Counted from the stretch's first letter, positions 35,501 through 45,222 are shown. The stretch is DNA of 64,000 nt from Linyphia triangularis (GCA_963978545.1 OZ021725.1:7575346-7639345), one strand, 5' to 3'. A program made the numbers and translations. The notes: generated by a model from the sequence alone, not told the origin.

Positions 35501-38500
35501 CGATACATCGATTACTTCTTTAACAACATCTTCAATCTTAGGAATGATCTAGGACAGGAAAAATATCCCGAACTTACAAGATTAAGGTTATCCTCGTGCT
35601 TCCACATGGAAATGCAGATGTGGAATGAGGGTTTTCCCAAACATCAAACTTCTTGACAGACACCAGAACGGGTCTTACTCAAGCTTCAATAAGTGCACTA
35701 CAAACGACAAAAGATGGATTAACGGTATACAACAGGTGTAATTTAGTCCGAATTCATAAAGAATTTATAAAAAAAGGGTGCAACAGCATATAAGTCCTAT
35801 GGAAAGAATTGAAGAAGATGAGAGGATTGCAGTTGAATTAAAACAAGAAAAAGAAAGAGCTTGAAAGAAAAAAATGCAGATATGAAGAAAAAAACCACTA
35901 ACTGCTGAGGAAGCAATTCGTAAAGAAAGCTCATTAGAAAAAGTAGAAACGGAAGTAACAATTGAGATGGACACTTACAAAACATTATTTGATGAAGGAA
36001 TTACTAGGGGTGTGGAACATTGCACAACTTTCAATTACACTATATTACTGATGTGGATTTGTGTCATTTACCGTTTTTATATTTTCATCATTCGTTGAGA
36101 AAAAATGGAAATTTTGGCGATATACTTTTCGATAATTCTTATATTATCCTTTGTTATAAGTGAAACTGGTTAGAGGAGAAAAAACGATCGTTCATAAGCT
36201 ATGTTCAAGCAAAGATAACTCTGTGTTAAAGGCATTCGTTTCTACGCCAATGAAGCATTTTTACTGAGATTTTGGAAGTGGGGATGTTTAGAACACCTTA
36301 AGAGGCATTAACACAGCAATTTTTATCGAAATCGTTTGAGCCGTTTTTTAGCAATCATTGAAAAACATGATTTTTTCAAAGGCAGCTACCTTATGCGCAT
36401 GCACGATTTTGACGAAAACCTTGTTGATAGGTCCTTGAGCCATCACCAACCTGCTCACCAAATTTGAACATCATTGGTCAATTTATTTGGGAGTTATGCT
36501 GACCACGTACACACAGACACATTTTTTCTATGTCACTTTTTTGAGATCAAAACGTGGAGAAATGCAAAAAAAATTAAAAATTTGACTGAATCGTATACTT
36601 TTATTACCCTATATATTACAAATGGATAATTGAAAGTAAAAATGCACTAAAAAATCAGGATTTAAAGGGTGTGAAATTTGGACAAACAATGCTGGAAGTT
36701 GCTTGCAAAAGAGTTCAGGAAGGGACTTCACATTTAAACCAAATCAGAAATGAGCAAAGCCGACCAAACGGTATAGTGGTTAGCGTGCTGGCTTCTAGAC
36801 CGCGAGGTTGCCGGTCCGAGTCCCGTGTTAGTCATGGGTGTTTGTAAATGTATGTTGGCTTGTCTAATGACGAATGTTTTGTCGCATTATAGCCCTCGTG
36901 TTGCTGACGGTGCCAGATAATCTGCAAAACAACCAGAAATGAGCAAAAGGAAATTGAAAAGACTAAAAGAACAATGTTAGACTTTTTTTACCTGTGAATA
37001 CCTGTGTCAATTCAACTTGACGGCAAAATTGCAACAACAAAAAAAGTGGGTACCATAAAACATTTTCTACTAACCTCTGGAGCATGCATCAGCAGATACT
37101 TTTTCCGAAAAGTCTGGTTTATCCAGAATTCTAATCCAAAAGATATATACGCATCTTGGATCTACTTATTCTTGCATCATCTTAAATATTAAATCAATAT
37201 GTTTTAAATAGGCAATAACTCGTATCAGTATAATAAGAACAAAATATAGTTAAATGAATAAACAAAATAAGAGCCAAAATGTCTCGTGCTTACAGCAGAA
37301 AATTGCCCCGATATTTACAGGTTTCCTGCACTTGTGAAAAGTTGGGAAATGTTATGAAAAGTCATAAATTTGGACGTTAGGTAAATTTTATCATATAAAG
37401 TCGGGATTTTGAGCCAAAAAACGTTGCCATGCACCTGGAAAACAGGGGAAATGAAGATGCCTAAAAAATGTGATATTTTCTGAAAAAGTCGGGGTATTTC
37501 TTTCAGATTCAAGGTTTTTTCCCTAGAAGTTCAGTAAATTTTTTTAAAGAACGCACATCTGCGTTTTGAATATTTGTATTTCATATGCTATTTTCTTGTA
37601 ACAATGTGTAAAAAGCACCTACTGAAAGAAAATTGTCTGAAAAACAAAATCTTTCTCTTTTACGTCGATTTTCGCTTTTTTTTTCTGAGATTTTTCTCTT
37701 TTTCTACAGTTTTATTATTTTTAATTGACTTTGTAGAGCTTTATCAGACTAAACTTGCCTATAACAACCCTCAGAAAAAAATTCTAGCTGTGCCATTGTT
37801 CTGTACGCACATTAGTATGCAAATATATTCTTATTCGTCTACTTTGTAGCTAAAAACAACACTGCATATATATTTTCCTCTTTTTTTTAATATTTTGACT
37901 GTTTTCACCCCAGGTAGATGCGGGCACAGATTGCTACTTCTACCATCTAATTAATTTATCTTTGTATGCGAGTATATCAGTGTTTTTTGGCACAAATCGT
38001 TAACATTTTACTGTACCTCAAAAAAGTGGACAAACTGCTTTTTTTAACCAAAATTTTGATTGATAAAAATGCACATTAAAATATCGTAAATTTTTTTTGG
38101 AATAATCCTTCTTTAAAAATTTAACTGCAATTGTATGCAAAAAATTTTCTTTCCTTCGGCTTCAAATGAAACCTGGAAGTTTAAAAAATTGTCTGGAAAA
38201 GTCAGGGAATTTTGTTTTGCATTTTGAGTGGCAACCCTGTGTCAGAAACGTCATGATCAGTATTCATCTCATCGAAAATTCATTGACGTTTTTAAGTGCG
38301 TTTTGACAGAAACAGTGGTCGCAGTTTAAAACCGCAGTCAATGAAAAACATTTCTTAACTTCAAACTTGTGACATCACCCGTGTAAGATCTCCGAAGTGA
38401 AGAAAAAAATCATAAGCTTGTGTTTACATTTTGAATTTTTTTTCTTGGTGCTGTTGATATCAAGACATTTGGTTTTTGATGATATAATTTAATTTATTAT

Positions 38501-41032
38501 TTTTGACTTATTCCTTCAAATATTTCTTTATTAATAAAAATTGATAAGCTTTTCTACCACTGAAATATCAAAGAACGGAAAATTATTTCCCCTTTTTTCT
38601 TCTGATTTCAAAGGATCTTCGTAACTGAAATAAGGATTTTTTTACTCATTATAAAATAAAACTTTATAAAAATTATTTTATGGTACAATGATTTACTTAC
38701 CATGTTCATGTTAGTAAAATTCATATATGTTAATTTTTTAAAGCGATTTCTTGAGTCATGGAAAATAAAAAATCATGGATTCGTGACATTTTATTTTGGC
38801 AAAAACCCTGTATTTATATTTTCCTTCTAAATAAATAGGAATAATCCCTGATACTAATAATGTTGAAATGTAAATGTTTTTTTTTGTTTTTTTAAAGTAC
38901 TATTTTTGAAGATGGAATTTAGAGCATAGTTGAAAAGTTGACAGAACCATACTAGTTATAATTTTCTGCATAATGAATACAATACATGCCGAACTAAAAT
39001 TTTAACCATAGATCTCAAAGAAATGTATTGCTTTAATTAGAATTAATAGTTCAACTTCTGAATTCTTATTGTTTTAACTTTTTTAGATGCTCAAAAGTTT
39101 AAAGAAGCATTCAATGAAGCTAAAGATATCACAGCTAGATTCTTAGCAAGGCAAAAAGAAAATGGTACGTATTTTTATACAGTCAAACCATGTTAACGGG
39201 AAATCCCTTTTAACTTGGAGTAAAAGCAGTTCTCCTTACTTATAACTTAAGGTTAATTTTTTTGTTTAACATGAAATTCGGTTAACGCAAACAATTTTGG
39301 CAGCCCCGTCGACTTCGAATTAACAGAGTTTGACTACTAAAATCGGCTAAGACCGTTTTAGTTATATTCCAAATATTACAGATTAGCCACAGACCCTGGA
39401 AATCGGGGAAATGTTGGGGGGATTTTTATTACTATTGCAATGTAGAAATTTTAACTTTGCCTAAACCTACAACATTGTAGATAAAAATGAGACCACATTG
39501 TACGCTTTATTTTGCTCTGAAGCTGTTATCAAAGTATGAAATGATTTGATAAGATTACTGTCCAAGAGATAAATTGAAAAATTTTTAACATATCGGTTTC
39601 CTTTCATTGCCTAGAATGAGACCACATTCCTGAAGAAAATCAGAGAAACTTTAAATTCTTAATTACAATGACTGTGATCAAATTTAGTTGATTATTATTT
39701 CTAGTTTGAAACAATACTTTATTTTAGAACTGTCGGAAAAGTCATAGAAATCGCAAAATTTTTCGTTATTACCACTCTCTTGAGTCTATTTAACACGTTG
39801 ACTGACACAGAATTTTTCATGATTCCGGTCCACAATTGCCAAAAGAAGCCAAGCCAGCACTTTCTGTCGAAGATTGTTGTCACGTTGTTATGCGCTTAAT
39901 ATTGGTAGGCCTGCAATCCATATACTAACACATTGTCAAACAAGCAAGTGACCTTCTTAAGATACTCCTTTATTCATAAAGTTATAAAAACACTGATCAT
40001 TTTGAACAAATAGTGTATGCAATAGTACATGAACATAAACTCCATAGAATATTCTGTCGTGTGGAAAAAGGCACTATGAGCAAACAAAGCTTTACTACCT
40101 CAAGTAGGCAACTGTCCGGGACTGGTATGGTAGTACTTCTGAAGAGCGAGAAAAAACAATTACCCGTAAGTCACTTTGAAGCTATGGCTAAGCACCTAGA
40201 AACTTGGACTTCAGAAAATAGCGCAGGGTCGGTAATGCACTCCACTCAAAAGACATTTGAGCTAACTACTGTTTGGGCGATCTTCGCCATAAAACACGAG
40301 ACTGATCGGAACTATGAAAAGCCGCACTTGCATCATTTAAATTGCATTAAGAAGCCAATTTCTAAATTTGTATAAAGAAGCCAAGATGTCCATAATATAG
40401 TCAACCAATGCTTCACTAAGGGCAAAGCCCCAATAGCCTAAAATTCAAAAAAACCTCACCAATATTAACCAGTGATGGGTGACGTCATCACAATTGTTTT
40501 ACAATTTATCACAAAACATAAAAATTGATTTCCTTGTATAAACTTTTTATTTTTGAACAAACTTTGTATAATTGTATTTTCTATTCATTTAAACCAAACC
40601 TGATTTTTTATTCTCTTTCCCGAGGCCATCTATTCATATTTACACTGATATGCTATGAGTTTCCTCGTAGCTGTACAAATATGGCAAGTAATGAAGGGGT
40701 GAGATAACTAGTAGTAGGTATCCTGGGCAAGTAAACAATGTACGAGATATCTCGTAGCTGTCGGTCAACTTGTTAAAAGTTTTATGAATTTTTTTATTAT
40801 TGTAAATGGTTTTCTAATGTACTCTCAACTTTCTCGTCTAGAAGCTAACCAATCCGAAGAGGATGAAGACAATTCTAGTGACGAAGAAAGCTCTAGCACG
40901 AACACTACTCCAGTCAAGGCAGCCCCGACCGAAGAAAAGGCGGACGAAGTTGCTGTCAAACTCTCAGACCTCACTGTTGAAGAAAATCAAAACTCCAAAG
41001 ACTCAGAAAACAAAGAAACGGCTGAAAAGTGA
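20580..41032 (+). CDS. RANBP1: Ran-binding protein 1 (RanBP1), complete six-exon gene
   Basis: RanBP1 binds Ran-GTP in the cytoplasm and helps RanGAP release export complexes and hydrolyse GTP. Coding exons are 20580-20594, 23959-24065, 28399-28556, 33709-33837, 39087-39164 and 40842-41032. Joined they give 678 nt, 225 residues plus TGA. Every intron is GT-AG and the phases are 0,2,1,1,1. The protein has a short acidic N-terminus, then a Ran-binding domain from about residue 15 to 160. Family landmarks seen are [23 protein letters not shown] (W57), [13 protein letters not shown] (to Y93), MELKPN (98-103), DRAWVW and [16 protein letters not shown] Ser/acidic linker (167-182) follows, then a leucine-rich export-signal-like segment [13 protein letters not shown] (198-210), in the place of the vertebrate nuclear export signal. 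The vertebrate protein is about 200 residues, so only the C-terminal linker is longer. The start is the only ATG giving MAEEQ in phase with exon 2. Introns are filled with transposons. Confidence 0.93.
20595..22424 (+). other. RanBP1 intron 1, first part
   Basis: Holds GC-poor sequence with diffuse repeats: cttggcgatattttaacgtcaactagg near 21325 and a similar ttggcgatactatttcaatg near 21474. A 16-nt C-run lies at 21576-21591. No clear element ends. Confidence 0.45.
22429..23890 (+). mobile_element. hAT-type MITE copy 1, split by a Helitron
   Basis: Pieces 22429-22682 and 23811-23890 together align to the uninterrupted copy at 27205-27606. Shared blocks are gtgcttaatatttttgaact, cctagaggtgcttaaaagtc, aaatttataaaaatacaact and gatttgagtgagaatcc. 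The gap is exactly the Helitron 22683-23810. Confidence 0.82.
22683..23810 (-). mobile_element. non-autonomous Helitron (1128 bp) in RanBP1 intron 1
   Basis: On the minus strand it reads A|TCTATATATATAATTCTC ... GGGAGCGGAGCCCCCTAG|T. This has a 5' TC, a 3' CTAG preceded by a GC hairpin, and insertion between A and T without target duplication, the Helitron hallmark. The related copy at 27205 shows the empty site. No Rep/helicase frame. A ~170-bp piece of the same element lies at 37085-37260. Confidence 0.85.
23959..24065 (+). CDS. RANBP1: RanBP1 coding exon 2
   Basis: Acceptor tttcttag, donor gtatat. Encodes [19 protein letters not shown] and the [12 protein letters not shown] segment that leads into the Ran-binding domain; the family signature here is FEP-(I/V)-V-x-LP. 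Ends after two bases of the Met codon (phase 2). Confidence 0.92.
24066..25638 (+). other. RanBP1 intron 2, first part
   Basis: No clear element boundaries. A GC-richer patch at 25140-25480 (agcgtcggattagctagaaa, cattatccttaccaggatc) looks like an old repeat but I cannot name it. Confidence 0.4.
25639..26124. repeat. long hairpin with tandem repeats in its left arm (RanBP1 intron 2)
   Basis: The left arm (about 25763-25902) and right arm (about 25978-26124) are inverted copies over ~140 bp: gcgtggggtgcttt / agcaccccacgc at the inner edge and ataattaatagttt / aaactattaattat at the outer. The outer part of the left arm is further repeated as about three ~63-bp tandem units (25639-25830). Confidence 0.85.
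26124..26457 (+). repeat. piggyBac-like MITE family, partial copy
   Basis: 26130-26345 matches 32841-33062 (ttaagaatgacacacacaaa, gagtaaggtgggaatttc, gcaattgcagt.atcggatca). A terminal GTACCAAGTTCCC followed by TTAA (26454-26457) mirrors the left end of the copy at 32441. Confidence 0.6.
27205..27606 (+). mobile_element. hAT-type MITE copy 2 (uninterrupted)
   Basis: Ends CAGGATTCCAACTG and, at the right, GAGTGGGAACCCTG are inverted repeats of hAT type. The interior repeats cttgaaaatgcttagaggtc. The flanks are A-rich, so the 8-bp duplication is only approximate. Confidence 0.72.
27700..28361. mobile_element. 662-bp foldback element, 37 nt before RanBP1 exon 3
   Basis: Arms of about 175 bp are inverted copies: left tagtccgagaggcgactgca to about 27880, right from about 28185 to tgcagtcgcctctcagtcta. 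The centre has an unrelated ~300-bp stretch with a gttacgtcatccgtgacg palindrome (about 28018-28035). No transposase. The AA(A) flanks allow only a very short target duplication. Confidence 0.82.
28399..28556 (+). CDS. RANBP1: RanBP1 coding exon 3
   Basis: Acceptor tatttcag, donor gtaatt. Encodes the core of the Ran-binding domain: [30 protein letters not shown] and [14 protein letters not shown]. These are the most conserved blocks of the family. Local GC is clearly higher than in the flanking introns. A foldback element ends only 37 nt upstream. Confidence 0.95.
28557..30004 (+). other. RanBP1 intron 3, first part
   Basis: No transposon ends recognised. It contains a clean hairpin at 29656-29692: tcacagagacttaaat, a 5-nt loop, and its exact complement. 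Confidence 0.5.
30013..32160 (+). mobile_element. hAT element (2.1 kb) with relic of transposase N-terminus
   Basis: Ends CAGAGTGTCTACC and GGTAGACACCCT, flanked by 8-bp duplications GGCTAAAG (30005-30012, 32161-32168). Sub-terminal agtcaagaaagtcacgaaaa repeats occur at both ends. Around 31150-31290 a frame reads [18 protein letters not shown] then CIFC...HSEMGLSH, a BED/hAT-type zinc finger. At about 31490-31600 a second frame reads [18 protein letters not shown]. Stops and frameshifts separate them and the catalytic core is missing, so it is an internally deleted derivative. Confidence 0.78.
32441..33072 (+). mobile_element. piggyBac-like MITE (TTAA ends)
   Basis: TIR GGGGACTTGG... at left after TTAA (32437-32440), CAAAGTCCCC at right followed by TTAC (33073-33076, one base off TTAA). 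AT-rich non-coding interior, right part shared with 26130-26345. Confidence 0.6.
33095..33430 (-). mobile_element. hAT-type MITE copy 3 (minus strand, 5' end incomplete)
   Basis: Reverse complement of the copies at 22429 and 27205, from aatgaaaatcaatgactttt to ccttggaaaccctg. The end near 33095 lacks the terminal cagggttcc, so it is truncated or overlain by the neighbouring element. Confidence 0.72.
33709..33837 (+). CDS. RANBP1: RanBP1 coding exon 4
   Basis: Acceptor gccctcag, donor gtaagt. Encodes [18 protein letters not shown] and [21 protein letters not shown], the second half of the Ran-binding domain. The first codon is split with exon 3 (G+TT, Val) and the last with exon 5 (A+AT, Asn). 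Confidence 0.95.
34047..34071. repeat. poly(T) run of ~25
   Basis: Homopolymer in the hAT relic just before its recognisable coding part. Confidence 0.9.
34137..34613 (+). mobile_element. tRNA-derived SINE, family 2 (477 bp, AAG tail)
   Basis: The head, gccgcgtagcccagtcggga, has an A box like that of tRNAs with TAGCTCAGTCGG. A B-box-like gttgcgagttcgggcc follows, then a ~380-bp body and a (AAG)n tail. Flanked by perfect 13-bp duplications ATGTCTTCAGAAA (34124-34136, 34614-34626). Inserted in the hAT transposase relic. Confidence 0.9.
36003..36640 (+). repeat. interspersed repeat 'ACTTTCAATTAC' family, copy B
   Basis: Starts actaggggtgtggaacattg, ends taattgaaagtaaaaat. Inserted in the hAT transposase relic (after ...KTLFDEG). 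Confidence 0.82.
36759..36933 (+). mobile_element. tRNA-derived SINE, family 1, copy 2
   Basis: Same head and body; flanked by a perfect 14-bp target duplication CAGAAATGAGCAAA (36745-36758, 36934-36947). It interrupts the hAT transposase relic: the flanks rejoin into one frame. Confidence 0.93.
37085..37260. repeat. fragment of the intron-1 Helitron
   Basis: Matches 23468-23640 of the Helitron (gcagatactttttccgaaaagtctgg..; ctaatccaaaag; gcatcatc; gttttaaatagg) in the same window orientation. No terminal sequences. Confidence 0.7.
37261..39086 (+). other. RanBP1 intron 4, last part
   Basis: 37318-38240 has hAT-like ends (caggtttcctgcac ... gagtggcaaccctg) but no matching 8-bp duplications; perhaps an old hAT MITE. 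The rest is AT-rich and featureless. Confidence 0.4.
39087..39164 (+). CDS. RANBP1: RanBP1 coding exon 5
   Basis: Acceptor ttttttag, donor gtacgt. Encodes [18 protein letters not shown] and LARQKEN, the C-terminal helix of the Ran-binding domain (family NAENAQKFK pattern completed across the splice). A Tc1/mariner-type MITE begins 15 nt past the donor. Confidence 0.92.
39180..39336. mobile_element. Tc1/mariner-type MITE 15 nt after RanBP1 exon 5
   Basis: Left end TA|CAGTCAAACCATGTTAACGG; right end ttaacagagtttgacta. Interior tttgtttaacatgaaattcg matches the copy at 15244. Confidence 0.75.
39794..40772. mobile_element. piggyBac-like element in RanBP1 intron 5
   Basis: TTAA at both ends (39790-39793, 40773-40776). 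TIRs CACGTTGACTGACAC and, reversed, CAAGTTGACCGACAG. It holds a 120-codon frame (40013-40375) that I cannot relate to a piggyBac transposase or any family. Confidence 0.65.
40842..41032 (+). CDS. RANBP1: RanBP1 coding exon 6 (last)
   Basis: Acceptor ctcgtctag. Encodes an acidic/Ser-rich linker, then [11 protein letters not shown], which resembles the nuclear export signal of vertebrate RanBP1, and ends GCT GAA AAG TGA. An ATTAAA hexamer at 41225-41230 followed by a T/GT-rich stretch is a plausible poly(A) site, giving a 3' UTR of about 200-240 nt. Confidence 0.92.
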
Positions 41033-42855
41033 AATGCCCATTGGACAAACATTTCATGACGACTCACTTGAACTTGTAATTAGTGTTTTGACGACCGCAA
41101 ACTTCTATCTCGGCAGGCTTGCGTTGTATTCAAAACAGTTTGCCTCAAAATTTTAGTTGACACTTATTTCAGTTGAAAATTTGCTGGCTCTCAAAATGTT
41201 GTCTATTTTTGTATTTATGTCACGAATTAAAGTTTTTAATCATCTGTTCTGGGTGATAATCGTTATACAAATATTCAAATGAGGAATCGCCTGTAAAATA
41301 TTGTTTTTTAATGGAATCGCAGGAAGGCCTTTTTCCTGGATTATTGTTTTTGCTCTACAGGTGCCGTTTTTTCTGGATCAGAGTATATTTGATGAAGATG
41401 CTTGATTTTCTCTTTATTTCCATGCTAGTTATAACTATATAAGCTGTTGGTTCCCGAATTAAACTGAAAAGAGCTTATGCATTGCATTAATCAGGGATGA
41501 ATTACATATATTCTTTATAAATGTAAAATTTAATTATCGACCTGGATATATTTTTATGGTCTGAAATTTAAGAAATTGAATTTTTTTACCTAATTAAATT
41601 TGCTTTAATTATCAAATTGTTGCTTATGGATGTAAATTTTTTGAAAAAAAAATATATTAGTGCAAATTCAGGCATTGAAATAACTTTCAAATAAGCTCAG
41701 GCATGGAACATAAATTCATCTGTTTACTATGGATGATTTTTTATAAGTTGCATTTCTCATAATAAGCTTCATTTTTTACTCTATAACTTTGCCAAAAATG
41801 GGACCAAGCACATCCATACACATGAACTGAAGATAATTTTTCATAACCATGTTTGTATTCAAATTATGAAACATTTATTGTTATTTCTATAATCCTGTTG
41901 CATCTCTGACTAAAGTCATTAGTGAGTATTTTTATTTTATCTAATGCTACTTATTCTGTTAACATCTCAATAACAATTTGTATATTGTGTTTGTGGAGAA
42001 TTGCCAAATTCAGATTTGGACAGTTATATTCAGGGACCTTATTAGTTTCATACAAGAATACATATGTGATCTCACAATGTTTATATGAGAATTTTTATGA
42101 TTTTTTTTTTCCAGAATAAATATTTCAGATCTGTATTTTTCTCAAGTTTCATTACTTCATTAAAACTTATCTATCAGTCTGTACTGCTAACGTTATATTT
42201 TATCGAACATTACATTTGGCAAAATTACTTAACTTTCAAATCAAATTTAAGGATTTACTATGGCGTCTGTGTACCTGAATACTGAAACATTTTTCAGATC
42301 AGTCACTCTCTTGAACAAAACTACAGTTGAGATATCAAATTGAAGGTAAAGTAATTTAGAAGTGGGTAACAAAACCGAAATTTATAAATAAAAAAATTGA
42401 GTCTGAGATTTGAATCGGATGATAAATTGCACAAACTCGTAATAAAGAAAAGTAAAGAAACTCGTAAAGTGGAATCTACATCATTTCAAGTCTAACATGA
42501 CTAAATTTTCTTTTCTCATTATGTAAAAAAAATACATGATTGTGATGTCTAGCTGCAAGAAAAATGGCGATTCTGAAATTATGGGTTATTTTTGTAGCAT
42601 TATTGCCATAACTTTTCACTTTGGTGGTATCGAAAAACATTCTGGACAATGAAAGTCGCTGCAAATGAAACACTTATAATATTTTAGTCCTGATAAGTAA
42701 ATACTATCCACAATACAGACTAACAATGTGCCAATAAAATATGTTACTTCAGTGATAAGAGTTTCGTTTTAGATGCATTCTTTTAGGTTTTTTTAGCAAA
42801 TTTATCCTTTTTCTTTTTTTTTTTAAATACCACATGGTTTACATTATTTTATGCT
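41033..42855. other. RanBP1 3' UTR and AT-rich intergenic DNA
   Basis: 3' UTR to about 41250; beyond that nothing recognised. Confidence 0.45.
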
Positions 42856-43880
42856 AAATCAAACCCCTTTAACATGGAATTGCTTAACACAAAATTCCGT
42901 TTAACTCGAAGTAAAAGCAGAACAGTGTTTAACAAGTTTTGTGTTGCGTGAAATTTCACATAATGAAATCCTGCTGAAGACGAAAACAAATTTGCACTTC
43001 AGACCACTTTTTTTTTTAAATGAAGCTTTGCAATGTTTCCTAAAGTGGCAGGAGAATGCCTCATATGCTTTAACCCTTAAATGCATATTGTTGCCTTTTC
43101 GATACATTCCTTAAATGCGTAGAATGTAGATCTCTTTATGTAGTAACCTTTGCATAATGTTTTTATTTTACCGAAATTATTTTATCGTTTTCGAACGCAA
43201 CTATAATCTTTAACAGTTTATTTCTTTATCTGTGACAATTTTTATTGTTGGGGGCGCTGTTGTCTGAGTACAATTTCATTTCGGCAGGTGTTACGAATTA
43301 CGATAATTTATATAAAAAGTAATAAAAACACACAGGAAAAATTGTTTTCTGGTAAAAACAAGGTAGAGTAACGATTTATATTTTTGCATATACTGATAAA
43401 TTTATGCGAGGAAAATGCAGCTTTTTTTGTGATGTAAAACTACATCAATATGCAAAATCCTTATGTTGTTTTTTTTTATTATTATTTTTCTCTTTAGCTA
43501 CACCCATTTCTTAGTTGATTTCAAATTTTATTTATTGAAAATAAAATTTCATGCATTTAAGGGTTAAATAATTTAGAAGAGGCGGACACATTTTTTAAAA
43601 AATATTTAATTAAAAACTTAAAGCAAAATTTAATAACACTCTTCTTTAAATAATGAGTTTCTGGTAAATACATTCTTTTCTTTTTTTTCCGAATCTATAT
43701 CTTGTAAAAATATTGTGCTATATAAAAGCTTTGCAAAGTAGATGTTTAAAAAAAAAGCAGTTTTAAATAAACATATAGCTAGCAGTTTAGATCTGCATTA
43801 ATAAGTTGAAAAGTTTTAGATGGTTAACATGAAAAATTTTGGTTGCCTCGTCAACTTCATGTTAATATAGGGTTTGACTA
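42856..43880. mobile_element. Tc1/mariner-type MITE copy, expanded by an insertion
   Basis: Left part 42856-42960 (tcaaacccctttaacatgga, cacaaaattccgtttaactc) and right part about 43820-43880 (ggttaacatgaaaaattttg, gggtttgactata) are the two ends of the family seen at 15244 and 39180. The ~860 bp between contains a piggyBac-like MITE. Confidence 0.68.
43074..43563. mobile_element. piggyBac-type MITE (490 bp)
   Basis: TTAA|CCCTTAAATGCAT ... ATGCATTTAAGGG|TTAA: perfect 13-bp TIRs and TTAA target duplications (43070-43073, 43564-43567). Non-coding. Confidence 0.85.
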
Positions 43881-44587
43881 TACAATACGCAAAAAAAAAT
43901 CTGAACGATGACTATATCTTGTATTCTAATTGATGTAATTTAAAACAATAAGTACCGTTGTAAATCGTGGAAGGTCTTTATTAATTGTATCTAATTTTTT
44001 TATACCATGAGGGGTCATCTACAAATTAAAACTAAACCAAACTTTAAAATGTTCAATGGCAACCCCATAATATTATACCATATTTACATTTAGAATCCAA
44101 AAAAACGTCTTTAATACCAAATTTTATAATTTTTCAATGAGTGATTTGTAATTTAAATAACGTAGAAGAAAAAACGGCAAATTAATGTTAAAAGGAAAAT
44201 TTGTTTTTTTAGCCATAAATTCTTAAATAGTTAATATATTTTAGTAATTTTTGTTTCAAACAATAGTTAATTAAATTCCAAACATAAATAGCGTGCGACT
44301 TTTGTTTAAAACAGTTTTTTTTTTCAATTATTAATCAATAAAACAAGTTTTTAAATAGAAACATACATTTTTTTTGCTTCCATTACAATTATCATTATCG
44401 TAAACCTCTCCAGAATTCTTTTTTTTTTTTATTCCATTTTGACTTTTGGTTCTCAATATTTTAGCTAAAATGTAAAAAAGCTCATTTTAAGGGACCGTGT
44501 AATAGATTTCTTCTTGGAGGACGCAAAAAATTTGCTTTTTCCACGCTTTAAAGATTCGCCCTCAAGATCGGCCAAACAATTTTCGCT
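43881..44587. other. AT-rich intergenic, nothing recognised
   Basis: No feature seen. Confidence 0.4.
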
Positions 44588-44595
44588 CATAAGTG

Positions 44596-45214
44596 CAGGC
44601 CGGGATCATCGCCCGGGCCATGGGCCCATGATTTTAGGGGCCCCCGAAATTGACTGTAAACCTATAACTTTTCTTTCTTTTTGTGAATGTCTTTTACAAT
44701 CTGTGTATAAGAATTTTTACATAAAAATAATTTTGTATTGATCCTGAACCGTCTTTAGTATCCAAGAGTGTATTTATTCAAAGAAACCAAACTATCATTT
44801 AAAAGCGTAAAAAACAAGCTTTTTAGAAAGATAGAGAAGAAAAATTGAAAAGAAGTCATGGCGAATTTTTTGTGAGATCAGCTAACGTCGACTCTGAAGT
44901 TGTGAATAATGCTGCAGATATTGTGGTCACACATATTACAACACATTGTGGTGGTGAAATGCAATGCTATACATAAAAAAAAAATTGTCTTTTGATTTAT
45001 AAATTTGATTGTTTGAAATTTGTTTCTTTATTTGTAATAAAAATAAAAAAAAAAAAACTTTAAAAAAATATTATCATTAATTCAACTTCTTCTATATTTA
45101 ATGTTAATTCATTTGATTTTGTATCAAGCCTATTACCAATAAATCACTCAATTGAAAAAGGGGCCCCCGAATGTATCAGGGCCTTGGGCCCCAACTTGTC
45201 ATGATCAGGCCCTG
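44596..45214. mobile_element. non-autonomous hAT element (619 bp)
   Basis: Ends CAGGCCGGGATCATC and, reversed at right, CAGGGCCTGATCATG. Perfect 8-bp duplications CATAAGTG (44588-44595, 45215-45222). GC-rich sub-terminal blocks (gggcccccgaa near both ends) around an AT-rich centre. Confidence 0.9.
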
Positions 45215-45222
45215 CATAAGTG

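Larger units (their letters stand above)
33918..37065 (+). pseudogene. hAT-family transposase relic in RanBP1 intron 4
   Basis: A possible TIR, CAGGGTGCCCAGCAG, starts at 33918. Coding remains: 34073-34123 plus 34614-34860 read HGLQCLQK / [20 protein letters not shown] / [14 protein letters not shown] / [20 protein letters not shown]. 35370-35660 reads [18 protein letters not shown] and [20 protein letters not shown]. 35600-35760 in another frame has a hAT dimerisation-like region ([23 protein letters not shown]), and a charged helical tail runs to about 37000. In intact hAT proteins these occur in this order. The relic has many stops and is cut by SINE family 2 (34137), repeat copy B (36003) and SINE family 1 (36759). 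Confidence 0.75.

Noticed and set aside
37318..38240. hAT-like ends caggtttcctg / ggcaaccctg
   Set aside because: Flanking 8-bp duplications do not match, so I did not call a bounded element.
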